Of a DNA stretch of 15,786 bases, positions 14,246 through 15,786 are shown piece after piece. The stretch spans positions 1 to 15,786 of the forward strand of contig JBGPBV010000155.1 of assembly GCA_041481445.1 (NCBI GenBank). Reading direction: 5' to 3'. Within the stretch, counting starts at the first letter, position 1. Each line of letters begins with the position of its first letter. The notes beneath the pieces are model-generated. The model was not told the DNA's origin. It did no database searches and saw only the letters and a list, made by a program, of their open reading frames with translations. Origin of the DNA: AA29 sp041481445 (GTDB lineage: Bacteria; Acidobacteriota; Vicinamibacteria; Fen-336). The position numbers and the translations under genes are program-made.

Positions 14246-15103
14246 TCAACTCGCGGCCCGCGGCCGCGCGATCAGGGGGCGCACCGCCGCCATCAGGATC
14301 AGCACGAGGCCGAACGTGCACACCATGGTGGCGCCCGTGGGCAGGTCCAGCTTGACCGAGAGGTAGATGCCGAGAGCGGAGACCACGGTACCCATCGTCC
14401 ATCCGATGGCCAGCCGGCGCCCGATGTGCTCGGAGTAGAGCATGGCCGCCACCGAGGGCACGATCAGGTAGCAGAAGACGAGCAGGACGCCCGCGATCGC
14501 CACCGACGAGGTCACCACGAACCCGAAGGAGGCGTAGAAGAGGAAGTCCCACAGCCGCACGTTCAAATGGTCGACGGCGGAGTCCCCCTTCGCCTCGTGG
14601 TGGGCCATCGAGATGGCCAGGAACTGCCGGCGAAACGCGTAGTGGAAGGCTCCCACCACCGCGTAGAGGACCGCCGTCTTGATCACCTCGTCCCAGGACA
14701 CGGCCAGGATGTTGCCCACCAGCATGTCCTTGAGGTGCTCGCTCTCGGAGGTGGCCTTGCTCATGGCCAGGATGGAGGCGGCGGAGGCCACGGCGTAGGA
14801 GATGCCGATGATGGCCTCTTGCGGGATGCGGGCCCGGCGCGAGCGGATGGTCGAGAAGATGGCGGCCCCGATGAACGTGAACCCGAGCGAGATCCAGTAG
14901 ACCCACGGCCCGTGCGGGTCGCCGCCCGCGAAAGGGAGCAGGATGGAGATGGTGGCCCCGAGGGCCGCGATCTGGGCCAGCGACAGGTCGACGAAGATGA
15001 CCCCCCGCTCCACGACGTGTACCCCCAGGTAGGAATGGATGCCGGTCAGGATGAGGCTGGCCGCGAAGGGCGCGGCCAGGAACTTCAGGGTGTCGATGTC
15101 CAT
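14246..15103 (-). CDS. Metal ABC transporter permease, ZnuB/MntB/TroC-type (ABC-3 family)
   Basis: A 285-residue inner-membrane permease of the ABC-3 family, which imports Zn2+, Mn2+ or Fe2+ with a cluster 9 binding protein. It has about eight membrane segments. Family landmarks are the early LGVHVVERGVIFVDLSLAQ region with ALGATISILL following, the EAIIGISYAVASAASIL segment, the HLKDMLVGNILAVSW stretch, and AIAGVLLVFCYLIVPSVAA near the C-terminus. It begins two bases after the stop of the binding-protein gene. No ATPase gene lies downstream, so it is probably encoded upstream, beyond the right edge, or elsewhere. Its end is nine bases from the end of the convergent ZIP gene. Zinc versus manganese cannot be decided. 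Confidence 0.93.
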   Translation of the reverse strand: MDIDTLKFLAAPFAASLILTGIHSYLGVHVVERGVIFVDLSLAQIAALGATISILLPFAGGDPHGPWVYWISLGFTFIGAAIFSTIRSRRARIPQEAIIGISYAVASAASILAMSKATSESEHLKDMLVGNILAVSWDEVIKTAVLYAVVGAFHYAFRRQFLAISMAHHEAKGDSAVDHLNVRLWDFLFYASFGFVVTSSVAIAGVLLVFCYLIVPSVAAMLYSEHIGRRLAIGWTMGTVVSALGIYLSVKLDLPTGATMVCTFGLVLILMAAVRPLIARPRAAS

Positions 15104-15105
15104 TC

Positions 15106-15786
15106 CTACTTAGCCCCTGTGGCCTTGATGGCGTCCGCGATCGCCTTGACGTCGTAGTCGAACAGCTTGACGTAGTCCGTCACTTCCTTCACCCCGCCCA
15201 CCGAGGGCGGCAGCATGAGGACCTTTGCCCCCGTCTCCCGCGCGATCGAGTTGGGCGTCTTGAGGTCGAAGTAGGGCTCGACCATTATGATCTTCACGTT
15301 CTGCTCCTTCATGGCCTTGATCAGGTCGATGGTGTGGGAGGGCGAAGGAGGAATGCCGGGCCGCGGCTCGACGTAACCCATGACGTCGAGGCCGAAGTGG
15401 TCCACGAAGTTCGGCCAGGACCGGTGGTAGGTCACGATTCGCGTGCCCTTGTACGGGGCAAACTGGGCCTGCCATCCCTTGTCGGCGGCGCTCACCCTCT
15501 GCTCGAAGTCCCCTTCGCGCTGGGCGTAGTACGAGGCATTGGCGGAATCCATGGCGGAGAGCTTCTTCTCGATCTCCTTGGCGATGCGCTTGCCATTGTC
15601 GGGGTCGAGCCAGTAGTGCGGGTTGCCCTGCGGGTGCACGTCGCCCATGGCGCGCGTGAGCTGGCCGGTGGGAATCTCGAGGATCTTCGCGGTCAGGGAG
15701 GCGTCGAGGTACCCCTCCGCTCCGGGCTGGACCTTGGCGTTGCGCGCCTGCGTGATCAGGGGAGGCAGCCAGCCGATCTCCAGCTC
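15106..15786 (-). CDS. Metal ABC transporter substrate-binding protein, cluster 9 (ZnuA/MntC/TroA-like), C-terminal part
   Basis: The last 226 residues of a periplasmic metal-binding protein. The frame stays open to the right edge, so the start and first metal ligand are missing. Visible landmarks are ELEIGWLPPLI near the edge, GDVHPQGNPHYWLDP (the His of NPHYW is a metal ligand in the family, codons at about 15616-15618), ADKGWQAQF before the connecting helix, and TYHRSWPNFVDHFGLDV (second His ligand). MVEPYFD and TGAKVLMLPPSVGG come near the C-terminus. The usual LDPLG, whose Asp is a metal ligand, is LPPSVGG here. It precedes the permease gene by two bases, so it is the binding subunit of that importer. 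Metal specificity is open. Confidence 0.92.
   Translation of the reverse strand, partial: ELEIGWLPPLITQARNAKVQPGAEGYLDASLTAKILEIPTGQLTRAMGDVHPQGNPHYWLDPDNGKRIAKEIEKKLSAMDSANASYYAQREGDFEQRVSAADKGWQAQFAPYKGTRIVTYHRSWPNFVDHFGLDVMGYVEPRPGIPPSPSHTIDLIKAMKEQNVKIIMVEPYFDLKTPNSIARETGAKVLMLPPSVGGVKEVTDYVKLFDYDVKAIADAIKATGAK

Noticed and set aside
14237..14280. GC-rich inverted stretch near the convergent ZIP and metal-permease ends as a bidirectional terminator
   Set aside because: The symmetry (cgcggcc/ggccgcg) lies inside the permease coding sequence and has no T-tract on either strand.
1..15786. Mobile element, prophage, CRISPR array or tRNA
   Set aside because: No transposase, integrase, terminal repeats, regularly spaced repeats or cloverleaf was found. 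Gene style and composition look uniform across the window.

Overview
The window is about 15.8 kb of very GC-rich (roughly 70%) bacterial chromosome. It is packed with co-directional gene blocks, and every gap between genes is under 150 bases. I see no tRNA or rRNA gene, CRISPR array, insertion sequence, integrase or attachment site. The best guess for the host is a high-GC soil or aquatic diderm of the Acidobacteriota type. The grounds are a winged-helix/FHA regulator of a style common there, OmpA-type peptidoglycan-binding and Zip/Znu-type envelope genes, and long GC-driven antisense frames. This assignment is an inference.

Layout. (1) 1-1191, minus strand: a heme-oxygenase-like (putative non-heme iron) protein followed by the 5' part of a GT-C/ArnT-PMT-type membrane glycosyltransferase that runs off the left edge. 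(2) 1215-6284, plus strand: a five-gene operon behind a good sigma-70 promoter. It encodes a coiled-coil protein, an inner-membrane-anchored NitT/TauT-type substrate-binding protein fused to an OmpA peptidoglycan-binding domain, an SsuC/TauC-type permease, an SsuB/TauB-type ATPase, and a membrane-anchored coiled-coil protein. This is the most unusual part of the window. (3) 6302-9647, minus strand: a secreted M1-type metallopeptidase with C-terminal HEAT-like repeats, then a short-chain dehydrogenase. (4) 9757-10116, plus strand: a small membrane protein. (5) 10131-11397: a secreted HExxH protein divergent from a winged-helix DNA-binding/FHA regulator, with 11-bp tandem repeats between them that look like an operator. 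(6) 11417-11758, minus strand: a small secreted protein of unknown function. (7) 11896-14236, plus strand: a YjbQ/UPF0047 protein, an L-2-hydroxyglutarate oxidase-like FAD enzyme, and a ZIP metal transporter. (8) 14246-15786, minus strand: a cluster 9 metal ABC importer, with the permease complete and the binding protein cut by the right edge.

How the genes may work together. In block 2 the binding domain cannot diffuse freely. It is tethered to the inner membrane at its N-terminus and probably to peptidoglycan at its C-terminus, while two coiled-coil partners of unknown function flank the transporter genes. An envelope-spanning uptake or envelope-sensing machine is a reasonable hypothesis, but substrate and function are unknown. 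Blocks 7 and 8 place two different divalent-metal importers (ZIP and Znu/Mnt-type ABC) tail to tail, suggesting a metal-acquisition neighbourhood. There is no gene-free stretch longer than 300 bases.
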